From positions 1-48,484 of the forward strand of contig CAVODE010000004.1 in the NCBI GenBank assembly GCA_963694535.1: DNA of 48,484 bases. Direction: 5' to 3'. Each line of letters opens with the position of its first letter. Positions within the stretch are counted from its first letter, which is position 1. The position numbers were made by a program, and so were the translations under genes. Below are positions 8,363 to 16,778 of this stretch, in pieces. Origin of the DNA: UBA2979 sp963694535. Lineage in GTDB: Bacteria; Chloroflexota; Dehalococcoidia; UBA2979. The notes below the pieces were generated by a model. The model was not told the DNA's origin. It saw only the letters and a list, made by a program, of their open reading frames with translations, and made no database searches.

Positions 8363-9584
8363 GAAGTTGCTCCTGTATATTGACTAACGTTTCGTTTTCA
8401 TCAGGTAGCAGATCTATAAATACTTCGTTGGAGAGTAGTAAACCATTTGGAGTAAGTTTGATCCAGTTGCCATCTCGTATTAATAATCCAAGATTTATGT
8501 GCTTCTCTATTGATTCGGCATATATTTCAGAGGGTTTAATTCCGTATTCCATTTCAAAATTAATTTCATTGATGCCTTTAAGTAGGCGGAGGCCGAGGAT
8601 CATAGCGTCTGCGAGAATCATATTTTTGTCGGGCGTTTCTCCTGCAGCTACTTGCTGCATCGTAGATTTCCCTTCATTCATCCGCTGTAATTTCGTAGCT
8701 GTAATGGCATCAATGTATCGATTTGGGGCGTCAACGTTTGCAAATCGCTGACCAGCAAAGAATGAATGAGCGCCTGCTCCCATACCTAAGTAAGGTTGCG
8801 CCCGCCAGTAGACTAAATTGTGTAGGCATTCCTTGTCAGGTTTCGCCCAGTTTGATATTTCATAGTGATTATATCCGTGTTTTTCTAACTTTTCTTGGGT
8901 CCATTCATACTGGTCAGCAGCTATGTCGGGATCTGGCTCTTTGATGAAACCCTTTTGAATCTGATAATAAAGCGCAGTTCCTGGTTCAACAGTGAGTGCA
9001 TAGCATGAGAGGTGTTCTGGTTCCATCGATAAAATTTTTTCGACGGTGTCCTGCCAGGTTTCAAGTTTTTGATCAGGTAAACCAAACATTAGATCGAGAT
9101 TTATGTTTTTAAATCCGGCAGAGCGAGCATCGGCGAATGCTTCAAACACACGTTCAGGTGTGTGGTCACGATCTAGAAGCTTTAATTCATCCGTTTGAAG
9201 ACTTTGCACACCCATGGATAGCCGATTGATGCCTGCTTTACGGAGATCTTGTAAATGTTTCAAAGTCAGTTCGGTTGGATTTGCTTCGAGACTCCACTCA
9301 ACATCATCAGTGAGTAGATAATTTTTTTTAACTGCAGCGATTATGGCCTCGATATCGTTGATATCAGTAAGAGATGGGGTGCCTCCCCCAAAGAATATGG
9401 TGTGAATCTCATGCTTCGTCGCAGCTGCTCCCCATAATTCAATCTCTGAAAGAATTGCCGGAGTGTATTCAGGAACTAAGTGGTCTAATCCTTCGTATGA
9501 ATTGAAGTCACAGTATCCACACTTAGAAGAGCAGAAAGGTATGTGCAGGTAAAGAGCAAGCCGGTCCATGTTAGGTGCGATCAT
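8355..9584 (-). CDS. hemW: HemW family radical SAM protein (heme chaperone)
   Basis: HemW is related to oxygen-independent coproporphyrinogen oxidase HemN but acts as a heme-binding chaperone. The N-terminal LALYLHIPFC and the radical-SAM cluster Cys18, Cys22, Cys25 (CSSKCGYC) are followed by FFGGGTPSL and the HemN/HemW-type segments NRLSMGVQSL and NLDLMFGLP. Length of 409 residues is normal to slightly long. The start is ATG 9584 or ATG 9569; neither has an obvious Shine-Dalgarno. True HemN carries a longer N-terminus, so HemW is favoured. Confidence 0.9.
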   Translation of the reverse strand: MIAPNMDRLALYLHIPFCSSKCGYCDFNSYEGLDHLVPEYTPAILSEIELWGAAATKHEIHTIFFGGGTPSLTDINDIEAIIAAVKKNYLLTDDVEWSLEANPTELTLKHLQDLRKAGINRLSMGVQSLQTDELKLLDRDHTPERVFEAFADARSAGFKNINLDLMFGLPDQKLETWQDTVEKILSMEPEHLSCYALTVEPGTALYYQIQKGFIKEPDPDIAADQYEWTQEKLEKHGYNHYEISNWAKPDKECLHNLVYWRAQPYLGMGAGAHSFFAGQRFANVDAPNRYIDAITATKLQRMNEGKSTMQQVAAGETPDKNMILADAMILGLRLLKGINEINFEMEYGIKPSEIYAESIEKHINLGLLIRDGNWIKLTPNGLLLSNEVFIDLLPDENETLVNIQEQLLA

Positions 9585-9655
9585 CGGCCTATTATCTCAC
9601 GTCTGCAGTGAGAAGAAACTACCGTAAGCGCCGAATGCAACTAATCTTGAAGAAC

Positions 9656-11299
9656 TCAGGCCAGGAGAGCTCGACCAATCACTTTAAGTTCTAATATTGG
9701 CTTCGTGCCTTCAAAAATTGGTAAAACAAGGGCGTCAACAACATATCTCGCAGATGAATCCTCTTCCGAGTACCCCCAGCCACCATGTAATAATTGAGAT
9801 TCTCGTGTAACTTCACCAGCTACGTCGCAAGAAAGTAACTTGGACATAGATGGTTCAACCGCTCGAGTGTCAAATGATCGAGCCGCAGCATATGTTATGT
9901 GACGTGACGCCGCGATTCGAATCGCCATACGGCCAATCATGTACTGGGTTAGTTGATAGTCTGCAAGTGGCTGACCAAATTGTGTACGCTGGGTAACATA
10001 CTGACAGGCTTTTTCGAGAGCCGCCTGTGCAACTCCGCAGGCTCTACCTCCTGTTTGGATTCGCCCAGCAGCAAATCCACCCATCTGTAGATAGAAACCC
10101 TTATCGACGCCCGAATCTTCACCCACCAGACAATCATGAGGGACCCACATATTATCGATTCCTATATTGAAGGAGTGCATTCCTCTATAGCCAAGGGTAG
10201 GATTGGCAGTTGCCTCCATTACCCCACCTTCAGCTTGTTCAAACTTCCAAGAATGACCATAGAAAGGATCCTTCTTTACCATGAACAATGACAGTCCCTT
10301 ACTTCCTCGACTGCTATCAGGATTCGTTCGAGCTAGAAGCGCCAAAGTTGTTGCTCGACCAGAAAACGTGCTCCAAGCTTTTGCTCCGTTTATTCGCCAG
10401 CCTTTGGTGCCATTAAACTCTGCCGGCTCAGCTCTCGTTTGCAACGACGCAACGTCTGATCCTGTGTCTGGTTCAGTGACAGCCACTGCAATGAGTTCTT
10501 CTCCACTGGCGATTTTAGGTAACCATTCTTGTTTCTGATTTTCTGTTCCACCTGCGAGCAACGCTTTTGCGAGTATTTCAGGTCGAGTAGCAAGTGAGCC
10601 GGCTGCAGCAAGCGACGCAGCTGAAAGTTCTTCGGTGATGACAATCATCGGGAGATCACCCATTCCGGTGCCACCGTACTCTTCAGGAATTGACGAACCG
10701 AAGAATCCTTGGGCCGAGAATTTTTTAAGTAGTTCATCTGGGACAAGCAAGTCTTGTCGATGGATATCTTGTGCAAGCGGCGCGACTTCATTTTTAGCGA
10801 AGTCGCGAGCTAAATCACGGGTCAGGGTCGCAACTTCATCCTCTAATTCGACGTTGTTTACTCCACCGGTTATCAAGACTGTGCTGCCGATGCTTCTAAT
10901 TCTTTCTTCCGCGAGACCTGATCGAATTAATTCTTTAACGCTTAGGCTGTTTAGATCTGTCAGATCTGTTTCGTCGAGACCAAAATCTTCCCAAGCTGAT
11001 TCAATCTGAGACCGGAGCTTGTGCGCAATTTCAGCCGCATAGCAATACGCCATTTCTGCCGAGTGATGGTCACTACTTTCACGATGTTCACTGCGCTCAA
11101 CAAATGCAACTAGTTCATGAGCAGCCCTAATTTCAGTGGTTAAGTAGGCAATCCTTTGAGTATGTACCTGGTACTGGTCGATTAATTTGCCACCTTCTGT
11201 CATTTCCGAAGCATGCTTGATGGCTTTACTAATCACCTCTTGTGATGTATTAACAAGTGTTCGCGCTGATATAGCGGGATTGGATGCGATGGTTGTCAT
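9656..11299 (-). CDS. mcd: Acyl-CoA dehydrogenase, probably (2S)-methylsuccinyl-CoA dehydrogenase
   Basis: A flavoprotein of 547 residues. From about residue 165 on it is a standard acyl-CoA dehydrogenase, with VTEPDTGSDVA in the FAD/substrate region and a C-terminal HGGWGYSEED and IFEGTKPILELKVIGRALL. The first ~155 residues form an extra, mostly helical domain (LIDQYQVHTQRIAYLTTEI). Such an extension and total length are typical of methylsuccinyl-CoA dehydrogenase (Mcd) of the ethylmalonyl-CoA pathway, which makes mesaconyl-CoA. Its start overlaps the stop of the upstream hydratase gene in an ATGA, and that hydratase looks like the next enzyme of the same pathway. The dehydrogenase family is certain; the Mcd substrate is inferred from length, N-terminal domain and neighbour. 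Confidence 0.85.
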   Translation of the reverse strand: MTTIASNPAISARTLVNTSQEVISKAIKHASEMTEGGKLIDQYQVHTQRIAYLTTEIRAAHELVAFVERSEHRESSDHHSAEMAYCYAAEIAHKLRSQIESAWEDFGLDETDLTDLNSLSVKELIRSGLAEERIRSIGSTVLITGGVNNVELEDEVATLTRDLARDFAKNEVAPLAQDIHRQDLLVPDELLKKFSAQGFFGSSIPEEYGGTGMGDLPMIVITEELSAASLAAAGSLATRPEILAKALLAGGTENQKQEWLPKIASGEELIAVAVTEPDTGSDVASLQTRAEPAEFNGTKGWRINGAKAWSTFSGRATTLALLARTNPDSSRGSKGLSLFMVKKDPFYGHSWKFEQAEGGVMEATANPTLGYRGMHSFNIGIDNMWVPHDCLVGEDSGVDKGFYLQMGGFAAGRIQTGGRACGVAQAALEKACQYVTQRTQFGQPLADYQLTQYMIGRMAIRIAASRHITYAAARSFDTRAVEPSMSKLLSCDVAGEVTRESQLLHGGWGYSEEDSSARYVVDALVLPIFEGTKPILELKVIGRALLA

Positions 11300-12381
11300 T
11301 GCTCGCTCCTAACTCTCTTCGGTATTAATACTGTGTAATCTAAATCTAAAACCACATTTGGATGATATCGTTCCCTGCCTTTTTCATCGGCTACTTTAAA
11401 TTCAAAATTTTCAGTGTAGGGGTCTAAGTTTTTTGTAGCGATAAGTCTCAGGCGGAGCGCTCCACAGTCATCACGATTGAGATTTATTTTTTCTAAAATA
11501 TTGGTGTAAGCAAATATTGTGTCTCCCGTGATTGTGGGGTTAGTGTGGGTTCCTCCATTAAAAGCGAGAATGCGAACTATGTTTTCCAACCCATTGAACG
11601 ATAGTGCCCTTGCGATGGAAATAACGTGTCCCCCGTAGACTACTCGGGTGCCAAACCGTGAATCTTTCAGCGCATGGGCATTGAAATGGGCGCGAGCGGT
11701 ATTTTGGTATAGTCGAGCCGCCATTTGATGTTCTGCTTCTTCAATTGCCATACCTTCGACATGATCTATTCGTTCACCAACTTCATAGTCATCCCAAAAC
11801 CATTTCCCACCAGTGGCGTGACCATCGAAATCACCCAGCTTTAAATTCTGTGGGATATAAAAATCATCGACGGCCACCTCATTTGGAGTGGCCGGAATAA
11901 TGGCTGGACCTGTCTCATTAGCTGAATCTGCTTTATTCACTAGAACCCATCTTATGAGGCGAATAACTTCTCTTCTATGTTGGTTATAACCGAAGGTTTG
12001 TACCCAAATGATTCCGGTATCACCACCGCTCGATTCCCGTCTTCCGATCACCTCAGTTTCAGCAGAGATAGTGTCTCCAGGATAAACAGCTTCGCCAAAT
12101 CGTACATCGGCATATCCTAGATTGGCCACGGCATTTAGAGAAATATCAGGTACGGATTTTCCGAAAACAATGTGAAATACAAGGAGATCATGTATGGGTT
12201 CTCTGATAAATCCCAGTTTACGCGCGAACTCTGTATTGCAGAAAAGCGGATATCGTGAGGCCGTTAAGGCCAGATATAGTGCAGAATCGCCTTCGGTCAG
12301 TGTACGTGAGACGGCATGGTCTATTTTAAGACCGACAGTCAGGTCTTCGAAGTAGTTTCCAAGCGATGCTTTGTTTGCCAA
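11296..12381 (-). CDS. mch: Double-MaoC hydratase, probably mesaconyl-CoA hydratase / beta-methylmalyl-CoA dehydratase
   Basis: A 361-residue protein with two hot-dog (MaoC-type) halves. The N-terminal half contains DLLVFHIVFGKSVPDISLNA and ANLGYADVRFGEAVYPGDTI, which I recall as strongly resembling mesaconyl-CoA hydratase of Rhodobacter and Chloroflexus. That enzyme interconverts mesaconyl-CoA and beta-methylmalyl-CoA in the ethylmalonyl-CoA pathway and the 3-hydroxypropionate cycle. The start is a TTG at 12381 preceded by AAGGAG with a 7-nt gap. It is translationally coupled (ATGA) to the Mcd-like gene. Double-MaoC fold is secure; the exact substrate is inference. Confidence 0.85.
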   Translation of the reverse strand: MANKASLGNYFEDLTVGLKIDHAVSRTLTEGDSALYLALTASRYPLFCNTEFARKLGFIREPIHDLLVFHIVFGKSVPDISLNAVANLGYADVRFGEAVYPGDTISAETEVIGRRESSGGDTGIIWVQTFGYNQHRREVIRLIRWVLVNKADSANETGPAIIPATPNEVAVDDFYIPQNLKLGDFDGHATGGKWFWDDYEVGERIDHVEGMAIEEAEHQMAARLYQNTARAHFNAHALKDSRFGTRVVYGGHVISIARALSFNGLENIVRILAFNGGTHTNPTITGDTIFAYTNILEKINLNRDDCGALRLRLIATKNLDPYTENFEFKVADEKGRERYHPNVVLDLDYTVLIPKRVRSEQ

Positions 12382-12410
12382 CGTTTTCTCCTTCTATATA
12401 AATTGTATGC

Positions 12411-12438
12411 GGCCTTAGCGTCTGAGTCGCTTAAGGCC
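12411..12438. promoter_or_regulatory. Inverted repeat between divergent mch and MFS genes (operator candidate)
   Basis: GGCCTTAGCG at 12411-12420 and CGCTTAAGGCC at 12428-12438 are reverse complements except for one extra T, around a 7-nt spacer. The repeat lies in the 70-bp gap between two divergent starts, right before the -10-like TACGAT (12439-12444) of the MFS gene. It cannot be a terminator of either gene. A repressor site serving both directions is the natural guess. Confidence 0.55.
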
Positions 12439-12451
12439 TACGATTGGAATT

Positions 12452-13756
12452 ATGTATAGTCCCTTATCTCGATCGTCACCTGGAATCTATAGTGGCTGGT
12501 TCGTTGTGCTGGCATCTGGAGCTACGACGGCAATTGCTGCAGCAACAGTTTTTTATGGTATGAATACATTCCTTAATGACCTTATTTCTGAGTTTGGATG
12601 GGCTGCTTGGGTGACGTTTGCGGGCTCGTCAGTACGGACTGAAGTCGGCGGGATTTCAGCTCCATTTGTTGGATGGGCGATTGATAAATTTGGTCCTCGC
12701 AGAGTTCTAATTATCGGCATAGGAATCACTTCCTTAGGATTGTTACTCATGTCACATATGACCGAACTTTGGCATTTCTTTTTTGTAATGGGCTTGGTGT
12801 CTGTCGGTTCAAGTACGGCTGGGAACCTCTGTGGATTTGCGGCCATTGTCACTTGGTTCGAGCGCAAACGTGCACGCGCCTTAACGTTATCTACATTAGG
12901 TGGTTCTTTGGGAGGATTATTGATTCCGATTGTTGCGATAGCTGTTGGTGAGTTTGGATGGAGATCCACACTTCAACTTCTAGCATTACTTGTGGCTACA
13001 GGAGGACTGACCTTTGGGATGTTTGTTAGGACGAGACCGGATAGCCATCCCCAACCTATGGATGGTATAGCTCAATCAGATACCAGCGTGAGCGGCGTGC
13101 CCTCTGTCAGAAATTGGGGTATTCCGGTGAGTGTGGCGATTCGAACTCGATCTTTTGCAGTACTGATGTCTGCCTTTGTAGCCAATGGATTCGCGATGAT
13201 GAGCCTTTTAACGCTCGCATTCTCCTATTTTGAGCACGAATACGGACTTACTAAAGGAGCCGCTGGTCTGACAATTACGGTACTCACACTTTCTTCAATT
13301 TTCGGGAGAATCATCCTCGGATTTCAAGGGGACCGCTACCAACCGGCTAAGTTGTTAGGGATCTGTGCCATACTTCTGACACTCGGACTGCCCCTTTTAT
13401 CGATAGGGATTTTATTCGCGGATGGTTCGGGTGTCTGGATTGCCTTTACAGGTCTAATCATTAGCGCAATTGGATTCGGCGGATCAGTACCTCTTCGTTC
13501 GCTGGTCATTGTCGATTTTTATGGTACTGCCTCCTTTGGAAAACTGATGGGAACTGAACGCTTCATTTCGACAATTGGTGGAACAATCGGCCCGATTCTT
13601 ATTGGAGTTTCGCTTGATATAACGAGCCATTACACCTGGGGATGGTTCTCAGCAGCTGCTGTAGGCGCTCTCGCAATTCCGCTCTACTTCTCAGCAAAGA
13701 GGCCACAGGCACTTATTGACGAGTACAAAGCGAAAGCCTCAGTAGGGCAGGCTTAG
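12452..13756 (+). CDS. MFS transporter, oxalate/formate-antiporter-like (OFA type)
   Basis: A 12-helix major facilitator protein of 434 residues. The opening YSGWFVVLASGATTAIAAA and the loop GWAIDKFGPRRVL match the OFA/monocarboxylate branch of MFS carriers, which move small organic acids. No Shine-Dalgarno precedes the ATG; a TACGAT lies exactly 7 nt upstream, suggesting a leaderless message. It diverges from the mch-mcd pair with a shared inverted repeat, so an organic acid related to that pathway is a plausible substrate, but this is inference. Its stop overlaps that of the small convergent gene. Confidence 0.88.
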   Translation: MYSPLSRSSPGIYSGWFVVLASGATTAIAAATVFYGMNTFLNDLISEFGWAAWVTFAGSSVRTEVGGISAPFVGWAIDKFGPRRVLIIGIGITSLGLLLMSHMTELWHFFFVMGLVSVGSSTAGNLCGFAAIVTWFERKRARALTLSTLGGSLGGLLIPIVAIAVGEFGWRSTLQLLALLVATGGLTFGMFVRTRPDSHPQPMDGIAQSDTSVSGVPSVRNWGIPVSVAIRTRSFAVLMSAFVANGFAMMSLLTLAFSYFEHEYGLTKGAAGLTITVLTLSSIFGRIILGFQGDRYQPAKLLGICAILLTLGLPLLSIGILFADGSGVWIAFTGLIISAIGFGGSVPLRSLVIVDFYGTASFGKLMGTERFISTIGGTIGPILIGVSLDITSHYTWGWFSAAAVGALAIPLYFSAKRPQALIDEYKAKASVGQA

Positions 13757-13983
13757 CCGAAAAGTGGGCCACCAGCATCTATCATGTTGCCTTCGACTGA
13801 GAACACTGTGGGTCTTTCTTCACAATAAACTTCGCTTTCGCACTTGTTGAACGAGAATACGGGCTGTTCATCCTGTTTTTCGTAGTGAATATGCCAAGTG
13901 CCGAGAACATTATTCTCTCCGCGACCTTTTTCGATTTCCTTTTGCAAAATTTCAACTAATGCCTCTAATTGCTTTAAGCCCAT
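13753..13983 (-). CDS. Small conserved-looking protein of unknown function
   Basis: A 76-residue protein preceded by a good ribosome site (AAGGGG about 8 nt before ATG 13983). It starts with a helical region (LKQLEALVEILQKEIEKG), then an apparent beta-rich part with GTWHIHYEKQ and two cysteines spaced by six residues (CESEVYC). I do not recognise the family. It overlaps the stop of the convergent MFS gene by a few bases. The ribosome site and balanced composition support a real gene. Confidence 0.65.
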   Translation of the reverse strand: MGLKQLEALVEILQKEIEKGRGENNVLGTWHIHYEKQDEQPVFSFNKCESEVYCEERPTVFSVEGNMIDAGGPLFG

Positions 13984-14097
13984 GTTTCATCCCCTTGCAC
14001 AAAATTTCGTTTTATTTTTGTTTAGTATATATCCTGATTTTATAAAGGATGAGACCTTTCCTTTTGTATGGACTATTATTGAGTATTAGTGATCCCA

Positions 14098-14126
14098 TTT
14101 TTTTCAGTGTAGTGTGTACGTATAAT
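14098..14126 (+). promoter_or_regulatory. Putative promoter of the iron ABC permease-ATPase operon
   Basis: A perfect TATAAT at 14121-14126 lies 17 bp after a T-run (TTTTTT, 14098-14103) that could serve as a poor -35. Transcription would start about 20 bases before the permease ATG at 14153. Half-sites like those of the downstream DtxR-type palindrome (TTAGTA at 14022, ATTAGT at 14085) occur nearby but are weak. Confidence 0.45.
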
Positions 14127-14152
14127 GGGCTCAAGTCATTTGGAAATCTGAT

Positions 14153-15718
14153 ATGCGCAATCGAACAGCGGGACCGATTTTATGTACAGCTGCCATTATG
14201 GTAGTGATACTGTGCGTTGTGCCCCCAGTTTATCTATTGTTTCAGCTGAGCCTTTCGCCATCACGTTTTCTAGAATATGTGACGACCGATTCAACTGGAC
14301 CAGTTGTCTGGCGTACTCTCTGGATGGTTTTTGCTGTGACAACAACATCTCTCTGTATAGCGGTACCGATGGCCTGGCTTCTAGAACGCTCTGATCTTCC
14401 CTGGCGCAATTTGTTCGGGGTGCTAGCCATACTGCCGTTGGCTATCCCTTCATACATAGGATCATTTGTGCTCCTTTCTGCTTTTGGGCAAAGAGGCCTG
14501 ATACAACAATTGTTGGAGCCGGTTGGCGTTGAAAATATGGTGAGTATTTCTGGTTGTTCAGGATCTGTCATTGTTCTTGCCCTCTCGACGTACCCCTACC
14601 TACTCATTACGCTGCGGCCCGCGCTCGGATCAATCGATCCGAGAATGTCGGAAGTATCTAGAACGTTCGGCTATGGGCCAGTGCGTACTTTCTATAAGGT
14701 AACTTTGCCATTTTTACGTCCGGCGCTTGCTGCTGGTGGTCTGCTTATTGCGTTGTATGCTTTGTCAGATTTCGGGGCAGTTTCATTACTGAATTGCAGA
14801 TCGCTAACGGTCAGCCTTTTTAGTCACTATGAATCAGCTTTTGACCGAACTGGGGCCGCGAGCGTTGCTATATTGTTGTCAACATTCGCGCTAATTTTTG
14901 TACTTGTGGACCTGAGAACTCGTCGAAATCGAGACTATAATTCTGCACGCCCAGTGCTTCAAGACAGGGGCACTACTTTAGGAAAATGGCGCTGGCCTGC
15001 AGTGGCCCTTCTCTCGATCTTCCTTTTCGTGGCTCTTGTCGTCCCGATTGGGGTTTTGATCTACTGGTTTACCAGAGAAGTAAATTACTTGGAGTCGCTT
15101 AATTCGATACTTGTTCCTGCTGTGAATTCTGTCCTTGTCTCGGCCGTGGCGGGAATTATCACGTGTCTAATCGCTACGCCAGTGGCGATACTTTCTGTCC
15201 AACATGGAAGGCAGTGGCTGTCACGTATAACCGAAACTGTTTCTTATACGGGCTATGCACTACCAGGTCTCGTAATTGCGCTCTCTTTGGTATTTGTGGC
15301 TAAAAATGTTGCTTTTTTATATCAAACATTTTTTGTTCTTATAGTGGGTTACGTGCTTTTGTTTTTGCCTCAGGCAGCAGGGGCAATTCGAGTTTCTATT
15401 GGTCAGCTGCAACAGAATGTTCAGAGTGCTGCGAAAGGACTTGGCGCGGGCAATTTGCGAGTCATGTCAACTATAACTTTTCCGCTCATCAGGCGCGGAG
15501 CTATCGCGGGCTTCGTTTTAGTTTTCATTACGACCATTAAGGAGCTTCCGGCGACTCTTATCTTAAGCCCGTTAGGTTATGAAAGCTTGTCGGCCTCTGT
15601 GTGGAGTGCCTCAAGCGAGGCGTTTTTTGCCCGCGCGGCACTGCCTGGATTGCTCTTAGTGTTTTTTTCCTTGCTACCCTTGATACTACTTAATCGTTGG
15701 GATCGATCACTACAATGA
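14153..15718 (+). CDS. fbpB: Iron(III) ABC transporter permease, fused two-domain FbpB type
   Basis: A 521-residue inner-membrane permease with two successive BPD-type transport domains, about 12 helices in all, as in FbpB/AfuB ferric-ion importers. Each half carries an EAA-like loop, for example EVSRTFGYGPVRTFYKVTLP and SAAKGLGAGNLRVMSTITFP, which contacts the ATPase. The start ATG at 14153 has only a weak purine patch (TTGGAA) upstream. The stop overlaps the ATPase start (ATGA). The matching binding protein is on the opposite strand just downstream. Iron is favoured over thiamine or other substrates because of that binding protein and the nearby DtxR-type regulator. Confidence 0.88.
   Translation: MRNRTAGPILCTAAIMVVILCVVPPVYLLFQLSLSPSRFLEYVTTDSTGPVVWRTLWMVFAVTTTSLCIAVPMAWLLERSDLPWRNLFGVLAILPLAIPSYIGSFVLLSAFGQRGLIQQLLEPVGVENMVSISGCSGSVIVLALSTYPYLLITLRPALGSIDPRMSEVSRTFGYGPVRTFYKVTLPFLRPALAAGGLLIALYALSDFGAVSLLNCRSLTVSLFSHYESAFDRTGAASVAILLSTFALIFVLVDLRTRRNRDYNSARPVLQDRGTTLGKWRWPAVALLSIFLFVALVVPIGVLIYWFTREVNYLESLNSILVPAVNSVLVSAVAGIITCLIATPVAILSVQHGRQWLSRITETVSYTGYALPGLVIALSLVFVAKNVAFLYQTFFVLIVGYVLLFLPQAAGAIRVSIGQLQQNVQSAAKGLGAGNLRVMSTITFPLIRRGAIAGFVLVFITTIKELPATLILSPLGYESLSASVWSASSEAFFARAALPGLLLVFFSLLPLILLNRWDRSLQ
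14625..14644. repeat. Perfect 8-bp stem, 4-nt loop hairpin inside the permease gene
   Basis: CTCGGATC at 14625-14632 and GATCCGAG at 14637-14644 pair perfectly around AATC. It is fully coding and lies just before the first EAA loop codons. No T-run; function unknown and possibly chance. Confidence 0.8.
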
Positions 15719-16761
15719 ATGATAGACAAGGTAAGACTGATATCGCACTTCGGGCCGACAAACTGGCTCTTAGATTGGGATCTGTACAAGCGGTCACTGA
15801 TCTGTCACTTGATATTAGACAGGGTGAATTTTTCGCAATACTTGGTCCGTCGGGTTCTGGAAAAACAACATCATTGAGGCTCATCGCCGGACTGGAAAGG
15901 CCGGATAGCGGTGAACTCTATTTTGGCCAGAACCTTATATCTTCGAACACCACATTTGTCACCCCTCAGGAGAGAAAAATAGGTATGGTTTTCCAAGACT
16001 ATGCTCTGTTCCCGCACATGACGGTTTTGGAGAATATTGCTTATGGGGTGGGAGATAAAGCCAAATCAAATATTATTGCCCACGAGTATCTGAATTTAGT
16101 GAATTTAGTCGGTTTTGAGGACAGAAGAATTTCAGATCTGTCAGGCGGTGAGCAACAGCGCGTAGCTCTAGCTCGAGCTTTGGCACCGCAGCCGAATATC
16201 CTACTTTTAGACGAACCATTCTCAAATTTGGATCCTGTGTTACGAGTGAATTTACGCGAGCAGGTGAGGAGAATTGTTAGATCCGCCGGTGTAACCACTC
16301 TAATGGTCACCCATGATCAGGAAGAAGCCTTGTCAATGGCCGATCGAATTGGATTTATGAAAGAGGGCCACATTCGTCAGGTTGGGGTGCCCGAGGAGTT
16401 ATTCACGCAGCCTTCAGATGTCTCAGTTGCCGAGTTTTTTGGAGACTCCAACATCCTCCAGTACAATGCTTCCGCGCCCAGAACACTGAATTGGCCATTC
16501 GGGACACTGTCGTTGCTAGATGAAATCTCAGCTGTTTCTCTTGTAATTTCTCCGGACAGTGTGGAGATAACGCCTCGGGGTGTAGACGGAGTCGTTTTGG
16601 ACTTGCAATACTTTGGGTACTACCGAAAGGTACTGGTCGAATTGAGTGACGGTCAACATATTCACGTGCGCCAGACAGGTTTCAATTACGTACCAACAAA
16701 TATAGGTGATCGAGTCGGGCTCGCGCTACTTAAAGCTCCCACTATATTCTCAGCCGACTAA
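15715..16761 (+). CDS. fbpC: Iron(III) ABC transporter ATP-binding protein
   Basis: The nucleotide-binding subunit that powers the permease. Walker A GPSGSGKTTSLRLIAG, signature LSGGEQQRVALARAL, Walker B ILLLDEPFSNLD and the H-loop VTHDQEEAL are all present, followed by a C-terminal TOBE-like regulatory domain. With ATG 15715 the protein is 348 residues; that start overlaps the permease stop in ATGA, so coupled translation is preferred over an upstream TTG at 15697. It converges with the binding-protein gene, with 17 bases between stops. Confidence 0.92.
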   Translation: MNDRQGKTDIALRADKLALRLGSVQAVTDLSLDIRQGEFFAILGPSGSGKTTSLRLIAGLERPDSGELYFGQNLISSNTTFVTPQERKIGMVFQDYALFPHMTVLENIAYGVGDKAKSNIIAHEYLNLVNLVGFEDRRISDLSGGEQQRVALARALAPQPNILLLDEPFSNLDPVLRVNLREQVRRIVRSAGVTTLMVTHDQEEALSMADRIGFMKEGHIRQVGVPEELFTQPSDVSVAEFFGDSNILQYNASAPRTLNWPFGTLSLLDEISAVSLVISPDSVEITPRGVDGVVLDLQYFGYYRKVLVELSDGQHIHVRQTGFNYVPTNIGDRVGLALLKAPTIFSAD

Positions 16762-16778
16762 TTGTTCTAACCGAGTCA

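Noticed and set aside
9912..9925. GCGATTCGAATCGC palindrome sharing its core with the priA palindrome
   Set aside because: Perfect palindromes of 14 bp are expected a few times in 48 kb by chance, and it lies in coding sequence.
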